This document shows positions 1-6,069 of a stretch of 10,934 bases of DNA, piece by piece (within the stretch, counting starts at the first letter, position 1; each line of letters begins with the position of its first letter). Both the position numbers and the translations under genes were made by a program. Source of the stretch: JBMNNU01 sp050942695 (lineage in GTDB: Bacteria > Chloroflexota > UBA6077); the NCBI GenBank assembly GCA_050942695.1, contig JBMNNU010000101.1, positions 1-10,934 of the forward strand. Direction: 5' to 3'. Below the pieces are notes generated by a model, which was given only the letters and a program-made list of their open reading frames with translations, made no database searches and was not told the DNA's origin.

Positions 1-525
1 TTGTGGTTGGTGCAGTTGCTGCCCATCGAATTTCTGCCTTATGTAGCAGCCAGTATGACCACTGCTACTGCTTTCCTTCTGGTCGGTTTGAATATCGGCC
101 TGAAGCCCGACTCTCAGCATTACAGGACCGGGCGTTTCTTGGCAAACCTGATCCTCTATCTGGCGGTTTTCCTGCTATATGCGCTGATCTACCATACTAA
201 GGAGCGGAGCCTGTTCACGGCTACGTCTATTGGGCTGGTTACCCTGGTCGCAGCGCTCGAGATCCTCAGGCCTTCTAAGGCCAACAAGGCTGTGGGCATT
301 AAGCTTCCTCTGTTGGTGGCGCTGATCGTGGCAGAGACTACCTGGGCTTTCAACTACTGGCCGGTAGCCGGGCTGATGGGCGGAGCCTTTCTACTTCTCA
401 CCTTTTACCTGTTTTCTGGCCTGCTTTTAGCGATTCAAGAGGGCGGTATTGACCGGCGGATTGTGGTTGAGTACGGGATCGTCGGGGTGCTGGGGTTTGC
501 AGCCATAGGATGGGCGATGGCCTGA
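1..525 (+). CDS. Multi-spanning membrane protein of unknown function (5' end possibly outside window)
   Basis: I do not recognise the family. The frame is open from the first base, a TTG codon, so the true start may lie upstream. An internal ATG at 55 is an alternative start that would remove 18 residues. The product is strongly hydrophobic, with about five or six likely membrane helices: roughly residues 5-32, 45-65, 72-90, 100-120, 122-145 and 153-173. The loops are short and partly basic (residues 66-69 and 90-98), and no catalytic or ligand motif stands out. The stop at 523-525 is followed after 19 bases by the RBS and start of the small coiled-coil gene, so the two are probably cotranscribed. 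It is most likely an integral cytoplasmic membrane protein. The coding call is firm because the pattern of membrane segments is coherent along its length; the role is unknown. Confidence 0.7.
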   Translation: MWLVQLLPIEFLPYVAASMTTATAFLLVGLNIGLKPDSQHYRTGRFLANLILYLAVFLLYALIYHTKERSLFTATSIGLVTLVAALEILRPSKANKAVGIKLPLLVALIVAETTWAFNYWPVAGLMGGAFLLLTFYLFSGLLLAIQEGGIDRRIVVEYGIVGVLGFAAIGWAMA

Positions 526-544
526 TATTCCATCAGGAGGCGGC

Positions 545-709
545 ATGAACGAGCGCGAGAAAGAAGAATACGATCTGATGATGGAGCTAGAGCAGCTTGA
601 ATCACTCAAGGAAGAGATGGAGGAGTTAGGAGTTACGAACCTGGCTGAAATAAAAGCCCGAATGGAGGAGCTGAACCGCGAGTTGGACGAAATGCACCGT
701 GAGCGGTAG
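545..709 (+). CDS. Small coiled-coil protein, 54 residues, function unknown
   Basis: This short gene starts at ATG 545, four bases after an AGGAGG Shine-Dalgarno at 535-540, and ends at TAG 707-709. The product is almost entirely charged and helical, rich in Glu, Lys, Arg, Leu and Met. Two heptad-like stretches (about residues 4-28 and 34-54) are separated by a short LGVTN turn, which suggests a helical hairpin or coiled-coil dimer. There is no signal peptide, membrane segment or cysteine. It follows the membrane protein by 19 bases, so the pair may form a small operon and could work together; that link is inference. The strong RBS, good spacing and non-random amphipathic composition support a real gene. 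I do not recognise a family. Confidence 0.7.
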   Translation: MNEREKEEYDLMMELEQLESLKEEMEELGVTNLAEIKARMEELNRELDEMHRER

Positions 710-858
710 CGGATTTCGATAATCCCCATATCGGGCGATAGTTACCACGATAATGATTGGGAAATTAGTTGTTACGATTCTTACGAAGATGTGGGAAAAT
801 TCGTTAGCTGGCGCGATCTTTGCGGGATCACCGTTGTCGATCTTACCTGAAGATGATA

Positions 859-887
859 TTGAAACCGATAGTTGCTTAGGGTAAAAT
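859..887 (+). promoter_or_regulatory. Sigma-70-type promoter for the TPR gene
   Basis: TTGAAA at 859-864 and TAAAAT at 882-887 are separated by exactly 17 bases, so each hexamer matches 5 of 6 consensus bases at ideal spacing. Transcription would begin near 894, about 40 bases before the TPR start codon. The rest of the 710-932 gap shows no coding potential. It holds several CGATA/CGATT words and one short inverted repeat (TATCG-GG-CGATA, 729-740) that could be an operator, but this is weak. Confidence 0.7.
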
Positions 888-932
888 GCGCCGACTTTTT
901 GACATAGGGGCTAAAGGAGGGACGGACCAAAT

Positions 933-1748
933 ATGGCAACCTTCCCCGAGGAGCGGTTGAGAGCCAAACGGCAACTGTCGGAGCGAGCGATAGCGCTCGC
1001 CATGGCAAGCCGTTGGGAAGAGGCCGCGCAGGTAAATCGCGAGCTTCTGAACCTATTTCCTGAAGATGTCGATGCCCATAACAGAATGGGCAAGGCGCTA
1101 ACGGAATTGGGGAAATACGAGGAAGCGAAGGCAGCTTATAGCCGGGCAGCAGCACTGGATCCAACTAACGTCATTGCTATGAAGAATCTGCAAAGACTGT
1201 CCAGGCTAGCCCCGGAGGAAAACCTAGCGGGGGCGCCAACCCGAGTGGACCCTGCTCTGTTTATCGAAGAAAGCGGAAAAACGGTCATTACATCCCTGGT
1301 AAACACTGCCGGCCTTGATGTACTGGCCAAGATGGATGCTGGGGATTTACTGGAGATTCGATACAGCGATCGCGCTGTTGAGCTATTCACCCCCCAAGGC
1401 GAGAACGTAGGAAAGATCGAGCCGAAACTGGCCAAGCGGCTGAAGTCGCTTCTGGAGGGCGGGAACCGTTACCAGGCAGCAGTGACAAGCGTGGATGATC
1501 AGACGGTAAAGGTGATCATCCGGGAGATATACAAGAGCCCGGCGATGGCTGGCAAGGTTTCATTCCCGTCTAAGGCGCCTGCTGAGGTCTTCCGAGGCTA
1601 CATCAAGAACAGCGTGCTGAAGTACGATCTGGACGACGAAGAAGACCTGATGGAAGAGGCCGAAGAGGGTATCGAGCCTACCGCCGAGGCGGAGTTGGGC
1701 ATCGAGGAACCGGAGATCATGGAGGAGTCGGAGTTGCCGGAGGAGTAG
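933..1748 (+). CDS. TPR protein with a HIRAN-like beta domain and acidic C-terminal tail
   Basis: The start is ATG 933, preceded by AGGAGG at 915-920 (12-base spacing, slightly long). The 271-residue product has three parts. Residues about 16-84 form two tetratricopeptide repeats: WEEAAQVNRELLNLFPEDVD, then a second repeat whose hallmark residues are ALTELGKYEEAKAAYSRAAA and LDPTN. TPRs are protein-binding helical repeats. Residues about 124-215 look beta-rich and contain the order D-R-A-V-E-L, then G-E-N-V-G-K-I, then LAKRLKSLLEGG. This resembles the HIRAN or related nucleic-acid-binding barrel pattern of an Asp/Asn-x-x-Ala-Val strand, a G-x-x-x-G turn and a 'P-x-x-A-x-x-L' helix; that assignment is inference. 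Residues about 233-271 are a highly acidic, disordered tail. There is no signal peptide or membrane segment, so it is probably cytoplasmic. It has its own promoter and is followed by another promoter, so it is likely monocistronic. No enzymatic function can be assigned. Confidence 0.85.
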   Translation: MATFPEERLRAKRQLSERAIALAMASRWEEAAQVNRELLNLFPEDVDAHNRMGKALTELGKYEEAKAAYSRAAALDPTNVIAMKNLQRLSRLAPEENLAGAPTRVDPALFIEESGKTVITSLVNTAGLDVLAKMDAGDLLEIRYSDRAVELFTPQGENVGKIEPKLAKRLKSLLEGGNRYQAAVTSVDDQTVKVIIREIYKSPAMAGKVSFPSKAPAEVFRGYIKNSVLKYDLDDEEDLMEEAEEGIEPTAEAELGIEEPEIMEESELPEE

Positions 1749-1753
1749 CAGTG

Positions 1754-1782
1754 TTGACGCAGAAAACCCGGCCTGTTAACAT
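1754..1782 (+). promoter_or_regulatory. Sigma-70-type promoter for the birA leader
   Basis: TTGACG at 1754-1759 (5 of 6 to the -35 consensus) and TAACAT at 1777-1782 (4 of 6) are separated by exactly 17 bases. The start of transcription would fall near 1789. That leaves only a few bases before the complete Shine-Dalgarno of the 24-codon ORF. The promoter begins five bases after the TPR stop codon and is the only convincing promoter before birA. Confidence 0.65.
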
Positions 1783-1795
1783 GTGACCAGCCAAG

Positions 1796-1807
1796 AAAGG
1801 AGGTGAT
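1796..1807 (+). promoter_or_regulatory. Full-length Shine-Dalgarno sequence
   Basis: AAAGGAGGTGAT is a 12-base complement to the conserved 3' end of bacterial 16S rRNA, much longer than any other RBS in this window. Its AGGAGG core (1798-1803) sits 8 bases before ATG 1812, an ideal distance. Its presence argues that the 24-codon ORF is translated. Confidence 0.7.
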
Positions 1808-1811
1808 GCGA

Positions 1812-1886
1812 ATGGGTAGTGACAGTTGCTGTAGCGCGACGGCGCACCCGGTTCGCACACTTCGTGGGCTGGAGGTCGGGCGCTAA
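1812..1886 (+). CDS. Putative 24-residue leader peptide or small protein with Ser/Cys-rich start
   Basis: ATG 1812 is followed by 23 further codons and TAA 1884-1886. The peptide opens with MGSDSCCSATAH and then continues with a basic segment containing PVRTLRGLE. The run S-D-S-C-C-S is notable: adjacent Cys codons (TGC TGT) are flanked by Ser codons. In-frame GTG (1803) and ATG (1806) codons lie inside the RBS and are unlikely starts. Three roles are possible: a leader peptide whose translation senses charged tRNA or ribosome speed before the terminator at 1958-1999; a small cysteine-containing protein; or a chance ORF. The complete Shine-Dalgarno and the dedicated promoter make chance less likely. 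I do not recognise the peptide. Confidence 0.5.
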   Translation: MGSDSCCSATAHPVRTLRGLEVGR

Positions 1887-1957
1887 GGCTCCCCCGAGAG
1901 GCTTCTTGTCCCCGGGTGCTGCAAGGACCGAAAGCTAAGCGTCTCGCGCTTAGCAAC

Positions 1958-1999
1958 GATAGCCAGAGGAAGAGTGTCCTTCCTCTGGCTATCCTTTTT
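1958..1999 (+). terminator. Strong intrinsic terminator in front of birA
   Basis: A perfect 15-bp stem pairs 1958-1972 (GATAGCCAGAGGAAG) with 1979-1993, leaving a 6-base loop. One C and then five T residues at 1995-1999 follow, as in Rho-independent terminators. The birA AGGAGG begins at 2001, directly after the T-run, and no promoter lies between them. Transcripts from the promoter at 1754-1782 would therefore have to read through to express birA. The alternative is that birA depends on an unseen weak promoter. Confidence 0.85.
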
Positions 2000-2013
2000 C
2001 AGGAGGTATCAGC

Positions 2014-2763
2014 TTGGAATGGGAGGTTTTTACACCCCCGCCGGGGTGGGTGGTGCATTATCTCCACGAAACCGGCTCTACTAACGATCTGGCCAAAGAG
2101 GCGGGCGAAGAGGGCGCTCCCGAAAGAACCGTCTATGTGGCGGATCACCAGACCAAGGGGAGAGGCCGCATGGGGCGAAGCTGGTTTGAGAAACCGGGCA
2201 ATGCGCTCCTTTTCTCCATACTGTTCCGGCGCAATCTGTCCCACTCGTTCCTCCTTACTATGCTTTGCTCGGTAGCCGCCGCCAAAGCTATTGACCGGAT
2301 TGCCGGTGTTCGTACAGAGATCAAGTGGCCCAACGACCTGATGCTGGGTGGTAAGAAGCTGGCCGGAGTGCTGACAGAAACGAGTTGGTGTTGGCCGGAA
2401 TCCTTTGCAGTCGTCGGAGTGGGCATTAATGTCAATTTCGACCCATCTCTCGTCGAGGGTATTCCAGATACCGCCACCAGCCTTCGGTTGGAGACCGGGC
2501 GAGAGATCTCCCGGCCACAACTGCTGCACGAGATATTGGTCCAAATAGATGCCTTCCTGGCCTTCGACCTGGAGCAGTTGGAGGATCAGGTTCGGTTGGA
2601 GTGGGCTGCTCGTCTTTGGCGGCGTCGGCAAAAGGTGGTAGTGGTGGAGGGGAACTTAACCCTGGAGGGGGTTTTCGAGGACGTAGCTGAGGATGGAGCC
2701 CTTCTGCTCCGGCTGGATGACGGCTCTCTCCAGCCGCTTAGGGTAGGCGATCTCCAGATTTAA
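2014..2763 (+). CDS. birA: Biotin--[acetyl-CoA-carboxylase] ligase, catalytic type without HTH domain
   Basis: Biotin protein ligase activates biotin with ATP to biotinyl-5'-AMP and transfers it to a lysine of the biotin carboxyl carrier domain of carboxylases, in the cytoplasm. The start is TTG 2014, seven bases after AGGAGG (2001-2006), giving 249 residues. Family motifs are all present: GSTND at 21-25, the biotin/AMP-binding loop GRGRMGR at 49-55, KWPND at 104-108 with the catalytic-type lysine, KLAGVLTE at 115-122 and VGVGINVN at 134-141. The last ~45 residues (from about 205) form the small SH3-like C-terminal barrel. The N-terminal winged-helix DNA-binding domain of bifunctional BirA is absent, so this is a monofunctional (group I) enzyme that cannot repress biotin genes directly. 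It follows a leader with a strong terminator. The downstream gap (2764-2950) contains no clear terminator. Confidence 0.95.
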   Translation: MEWEVFTPPPGWVVHYLHETGSTNDLAKEAGEEGAPERTVYVADHQTKGRGRMGRSWFEKPGNALLFSILFRRNLSHSFLLTMLCSVAAAKAIDRIAGVRTEIKWPNDLMLGGKKLAGVLTETSWCWPESFAVVGVGINVNFDPSLVEGIPDTATSLRLETGREISRPQLLHEILVQIDAFLAFDLEQLEDQVRLEWAARLWRRRQKVVVVEGNLTLEGVFEDVAEDGALLLRLDDGSLQPLRVGDLQI

Positions 2764-2878
2764 GTAGATAGTTCAAAGCTACCTACCCTCCGGGATCCCT
2801 GGAAAAGCTGGTGGGCTAAGCCACACCACTTGGCGAACGCTCTGGATTGCCGCCTCCGCTTACACTAATACCTTTTTT

Positions 2879-2908
2879 CTGGCACACTTGGCGGGTCTGT
2901 GTTAGAAT
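2879..2908 (+). promoter_or_regulatory. Extended -10 promoter for the pur operon
   Basis: TGTTAGAAT at 2900-2908 is an extended -10 element (TGn followed by TAGAAT, 5 of 6). A weaker -35, CTGGCA at 2879-2884 (4 of 6), lies 18 bases upstream. Transcription would start near 2915, leaving a 5' leader of only about 36 bases before purQ. That is too short for a purine riboswitch, and none of its signatures is visible in 2764-2950. No PurR-type operator was recognised. The remainder of this 187-base gap has no coding potential. Confidence 0.6.
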
Positions 2909-2950
2909 CACCCCATCTGAAATGCGTTCAACGCTGTCCAGGAGGCCCCC

Positions 2951-3763
2951 TTGAAATTTGGCGTGATAGTGTTCCCTGGAATCAATTGCGACGGGGACAC
3001 CTACCACGTTGTCGATGCCGTCTTCAAACAGCCGGTAGATAATATTTGGCACGAAGACACCGACCTATCCTCCTACGATTGCATTATTCTCCCCGGGGGA
3101 TTCTCTTACGGGGACTATCTGCGCTCCGGAGCGATCGCTCGCTTCTCGCCCGTCATGCAATCGGTGGAGCGGTTTGCCAGGAGCGACAGGTTGGTGCTCG
3201 GCATCTGCAACGGTTTTCAAATTCTGCTCGAAGCCGGGTTGCTGCCCGGCGCTATGCTTCGTAACGAAGATCTCCAGTTTCGATGTTCGTGGGTTCACGT
3301 ACGGGTGGAATCCACGGACTCTCCATTCACCTCAGCCTGTAAACCCGGCCAGGTGCTGAAGATACCCATAGCGCACAGCGACGGCAACTATTACGCCCCC
3401 GAAGATCTGCTGGATTCGCTGGAAAGGCGCTCCCAGATCATCCTTCGCTACTGTACCCCTGATGGCCGCGTGACCAGGGAGGCTAACCCTAACGGGTCGC
3501 TCCGGAACATTGCCGGCATCTGCAATGAAGGCCGCAATGTCTTTGGCCTCATGCCCCACCCGGAGCGGTGTTGTGAGGACATTCTTGGCGGGACTGATGG
3601 AGCGTTTATCTTCCGCTCCATTCTAAGCCTGGGGGACGGGGAGATGCGGGGAGAAAAAGACCCCCCTATCCCTGAGGGAGAGGGAACTCGATCCCCAGAA
3701 CCCAGAACCCAGAACTCAGAACAGGACTCAGGACTAAGCACTAACCAGGAGGGTCGCCGATGA
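2951..3763 (+). CDS. purQ: Phosphoribosylformylglycinamidine synthase, glutaminase subunit, with repeat-derived C-terminal tail
   Basis: PurQ hydrolyses glutamine and passes ammonia to PurL for conversion of FGAR to FGAM, step 4 of purine synthesis. The start is TTG 2951, five bases after AGGAGG (2940-2945). It is a class I (triad) glutamine amidotransferase: the nucleophile Cys86 lies in GICNGFQ (84-90), and His203 and Glu205 lie in MPHPER (201-206). PGGFSYGDYLRSG (48-60) is the family's oxyanion-side motif. The recognisable domain ends near residue 226 (FIFRSIL). The remaining ~44 residues, to 270, are Pro/Glu/Arg/Ser-rich and are encoded by the palindrome at 3664-3688 and the 7-bp array at 3694-3742, so PurQ is longer than usual (~220-235). 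The stop TGA (3761-3763) overlaps the purL ATG as ATGA. The extension is probably disordered and tolerated. Confidence 0.96.
   Translation: MKFGVIVFPGINCDGDTYHVVDAVFKQPVDNIWHEDTDLSSYDCIILPGGFSYGDYLRSGAIARFSPVMQSVERFARSDRLVLGICNGFQILLEAGLLPGAMLRNEDLQFRCSWVHVRVESTDSPFTSACKPGQVLKIPIAHSDGNYYAPEDLLDSLERRSQIILRYCTPDGRVTREANPNGSLRNIAGICNEGRNVFGLMPHPERCCEDILGGTDGAFIFRSILSLGDGEMRGEKDPPIPEGEGTRSPEPRTQNSEQDSGLSTNQEGRR
3664..3688 (+). repeat. Dispersed GC-rich palindrome, copy 1 (inside purQ 3' end)
   Basis: CCCTATCCC at 3664-3672 faces GGGAGAGGG at 3676-3684 across a TGA loop, with one mismatch in the stem. The 25 bases 3664-3688 match 8553-8577 with only two differences, so this is a dispersed repeat. 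It is translated here as part of the extra PurQ tail (around PIPEGEG). Such CCCTCTCC/GGAGAGGG palindromes resemble REP-type extragenic elements. Confidence 0.75.
3694..3742 (+). repeat. Heptanucleotide tandem array within purQ tail
   Basis: Seven consecutive 7-base units fill 49 bases: CCCAGAA three times (3694-3714), CTCAGAA (3715-3721), CAGGACT twice (3722-3735), then AAGCACT (3736-3742). The array lies between the palindrome and the purL RBS (AGGAGG at 3747-3752) and is translated as part of the PurQ tail. Because 7 is not a multiple of 3, gain or loss of one unit would change the reading frame at the end of purQ. Confidence 0.8.
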
Positions 3764-5985
3764 CAGTTAGCCGTGAGCTGTTGGAGGAGGTTGCCCTCAC
3801 ACAGGATGAGTACGATCTGATCGTCGCCAAGCTCGGCCGGGAACCGAACATGGTTGAGTTGGGCATGTTCGGAGCCATGTGGAGCGAGCACTGCGGGTAT
3901 AAAAACTCCAAGCCTGTCCTTAAGCTGTTCCCTACCAAAGGTCCGAGGGTGCTGCAGGGGCCCGGCGAGAACGCTGGGGCTGTAGACATAGGAGACGGGC
4001 TCGCGGTGGTGATGAAGGTTGAGTCCCATAACCACCCCAGCGCTGTGGAACCGTATCAAGGAGCGGCCACCGGCGTTGGTGGCATCGTCCGCGATATCTT
4101 CACGATGGGCGCTCGTCCCATCGCCTGTTTAGACTCGCTGCGCTTTGGCCCTCTCTCGGATCGCCGGAATCGGTACCTGTTATCCGGCGTGGTCGGCGGG
4201 GTCGGAGGTTACGGAAACTGCATCGGCGTTCCCACGGTGGGCGGGGAGATATACTTCGAGGATAGCTACTCCGGAAACCCACTGGTGAACGCTATGTGCG
4301 TGGGATTGGTGAAGGCCGACAAACTGATGCGAGCCAAAGCCAGCGGGGCTGGTAACCCAGTGATCTTGGTTGGGGCGGATACCGGCCGCGACGGTATCCA
4401 CGGCGCCACCTTCGCTTCAGTGGAGTTGAGCGAGAAGTCAGAGGAGCGGCGGCCTGCGGTACAGGTTGGGAACCCGTTCCTCGAAAAGCTATTGATAGAA
4501 GCCTGCCTGGAGCTGCTGGATACCGATTACGTTATCGGTATGCAAGACCTGGGGGCAGCCGGGCTGACAAGCTCGTCTGTGGAGATGGCTGGCCGCGGCG
4601 GTTGTGGAATCGATATCGATCTGCTCAAGGTGTCCCGACGCGAAGAGGGGATGACCCCTTACGAACTGATGTTGTCGGAATCTCAAGAGCGGATGCTGGT
4701 AGTGGCGAAGAAAGGCTGCGAGGAGCAGGTCCAAAAGCTGTTCAAACGTTGGGGGCTCCACTCGGACCTGATCGGAACGGTCACCGACGACGGCATAGTG
4801 AGGATCCGCGAGGGAGAGAACGTGGTTGCGGAGATCCCGGCAAGGCTGCTGACCGACGAAGCCCCGGTGTATCACCGGGATGGTAAGCGCCCCAGTTGGA
4901 TCGATGATCTGCACAGCTTCGATATTGCAAGCATCCCGCTGAAAGAAGACTACGGCGAGACTTTGCTCGAACTGCTCGGCACAGCCAACCTGTGCAGCCG
5001 ACGGCCGGTTTTCCAAACCTACGACCACACCGTTCAGACCAATACGGTGATACTCCCCGAGGAAGGGGACGCAGCCGTATTGCGGATCAAGGGGACTGCA
5101 AAGGGTATAGCCCTCACTATCGACGGCAACGGCAGGTACTGTTACCTGGAGCCCGAATGGGGCGGTGCTATCGCGGTAGCTGAGGCAGCCCGCAATCTGG
5201 TATGTACGGGAGCCGAGCCGCTGGCCGTCACCGATTGCCTGAACTATGGCAACCCTGAAAAGCCCGACGTGTTTTACACCCTGAGGGAGAGCGTGGCCGG
5301 GATGGCTAGGGCGTGCCAGGTTCTGGGCACACCGGTGATCAGCGGCAACGTAAGCCTGTATAACGAGAACAACGGTTCGGCCATTTATCCTACGCCGGTG
5401 GTTGGTATGGTCGGGCTGCTGGATGATGTGGAGCGGAGAGTCGGGCTTGGCTTTAAAGCCGCCGGTGACCTGGTGGTATTGATAGGGCGGAGCTACGATG
5501 ACCTTGGCGGCACCGAGTACCTGAAGCTGATGACGGGAAGGGTGCAGGGGGTCCCACCGCGGATAGACCTCGACATGGAGTCGAAGGTGCAACGTTGCTG
5601 CCTGGAGGCAATAAAAGCGAGAATTGCCCGCTCGGCTCACGATTGCGCCGACGGCGGGCTCGCAGTAGCGCTTGCGGAGTGCTGTATTGCCGGTGGGATC
5701 GGTCTGGAGTGTTCTAATGAGACCATAACGCAATTGCTGCAACGAGACGGATGCCGGCTAGATGCGCTGCTCTTTGGAGAGAGTCAATCGCGCATCGTTA
5801 TCTCAGTGGCTCCGGATCGCTTTGCGGAGTTGGAAAGAATCGCCGAGCAGGTAGGAGTTCCACTGGTGGCACTTGGCGTCGTTGGAGGGGAACGGCTCCG
5901 CCTTGGGTCGAATGTGGACCTGCCGATATCGGAGATGCGAGAAGTTTGGAGTGAGGCGTTAAGCAAGCTGACCGGCGAAGGGTAA
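3760..5985 (+). CDS. purL: Phosphoribosylformylglycinamidine synthase, synthetase subunit (small PurL type)
   Basis: PurL uses ATP and ammonia from PurQ to turn FGAR into FGAM. The start is ATG 3760, seven bases after AGGAGG (3747-3752), overlapping the purQ stop as ATGA, so translational coupling of the two subunits is likely. At 741 residues it matches the Bacillus-type small PurL (~740), not the ~1300-residue fused enzyme. Visible family motifs are WSEHCGYKNSK (41-51), ESHNHPSAVEPYQGAATG (88-105), PTVGGE (158-163), DGIHGATFAS (211-220), QVGNPFLEK (235-243) and QDLGAAGLTSS (262-272). In the second half are SGNVSLYNE (from 528) and DCADGGLAVALAE (from 628), where the duplicated AIRS-like half repeats the motif. 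The N-terminus is canonical with no PurS fusion. Small PurL normally works with PurS, which is not encoded next to it. Confidence 0.97.
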   Translation: MTVSRELLEEVALTQDEYDLIVAKLGREPNMVELGMFGAMWSEHCGYKNSKPVLKLFPTKGPRVLQGPGENAGAVDIGDGLAVVMKVESHNHPSAVEPYQGAATGVGGIVRDIFTMGARPIACLDSLRFGPLSDRRNRYLLSGVVGGVGGYGNCIGVPTVGGEIYFEDSYSGNPLVNAMCVGLVKADKLMRAKASGAGNPVILVGADTGRDGIHGATFASVELSEKSEERRPAVQVGNPFLEKLLIEACLELLDTDYVIGMQDLGAAGLTSSSVEMAGRGGCGIDIDLLKVSRREEGMTPYELMLSESQERMLVVAKKGCEEQVQKLFKRWGLHSDLIGTVTDDGIVRIREGENVVAEIPARLLTDEAPVYHRDGKRPSWIDDLHSFDIASIPLKEDYGETLLELLGTANLCSRRPVFQTYDHTVQTNTVILPEEGDAAVLRIKGTAKGIALTIDGNGRYCYLEPEWGGAIAVAEAARNLVCTGAEPLAVTDCLNYGNPEKPDVFYTLRESVAGMARACQVLGTPVISGNVSLYNENNGSAIYPTPVVGMVGLLDDVERRVGLGFKAAGDLVVLIGRSYDDLGGTEYLKLMTGRVQGVPPRIDLDMESKVQRCCLEAIKARIARSAHDCADGGLAVALAECCIAGGIGLECSNETITQLLQRDGCRLDALLFGESQSRIVISVAPDRFAELERIAEQVGVPLVALGVVGGERLRLGSNVDLPISEMREVWSEALSKLTGEG

Positions 5986-6069
5986 GCCCTGACTCGATGA
6001 CGCGAGCTAGCACAGCGTCATGGGTGGGGTTTCGATGAAAACCGGCTGTGACGGCGATTGGGGGAATGG
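5986..6069 (+). other. purL-purF intergenic spacer with two small hairpins
   Basis: The 84-base gap holds ATGACGC (5997-6003) pairing with GCGTCAT (6015-6021) around an 11-base loop. GGTTT (6028-6032) can pair with AAACC (6039-6043). No T-run follows either stem, so a terminator is unlikely; they may be mRNA processing or stability elements, or chance. No promoter is convincing. Confidence 0.35.

Larger units (their letters stand above)
1789..2000 (+). promoter_or_regulatory. Candidate attenuated leader RNA upstream of birA
   Basis: From the predicted start near 1789 to the terminator U-run, the transcript would be about 212 bases. It holds a 24-codon ORF (1812-1886), then GC-rich sequence able to pair. 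One pairing is long range and perfect over 8 bp: GCACCCGG at 1844-1851 with CCGGGTGC at 1912-1919. The next is a perfect 8-bp hairpin, GCTAAGCG at 1934-1941 with CGCTTAGC at 1947-1954 (5-base loop). The last is the terminator. The word GCTAAG also occurs at 1882-1887 across the stop codon of the small ORF, and can pair over 6 bp with the same CTTAGC (1949-1954), giving a possible competing fold. I tested by eye for T-box, ZTP, purine, TPP, SAM, cobalamin and fluoride aptamer signatures and saw none. The element could instead be a separate small RNA or peptide gene with its own terminator. Confidence 0.5.

Noticed and set aside
1789..2000. Known riboswitch classes (ZTP, T-box, purine, TPP, SAM, cobalamin, fluoride)
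   Set aside because: A GGGTAGTGAC word recalled the ZTP motif, but its CGTGAC core and the 3' CCGCC-type partner are missing, and the conserved words of the other classes were not found. This was judged by eye only; an Infernal search against Rfam would decide.
3694..3742. CRISPR-like array
   Set aside because: Units are 7 bases with no spacers; it is a short tandem repeat.
4489..5742. Long open frame of 417 codons on the minus strand
   Set aside because: It lies antisense to purL, shows no family motif or RBS, and is explained by codon bias of the strongly supported purL gene.
6058..6069. Upstream TTG start for purF
   Set aside because: There is no Shine-Dalgarno before it. ATG 6070 gives the short propeptide directly before the catalytic cysteine expected for this PurF type.
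6020..6069. Small ORF in the purL-purF gap beginning at an ATG near 6020
   Set aside because: It has no RBS and runs out of frame into purF; there is no supporting composition or motif.
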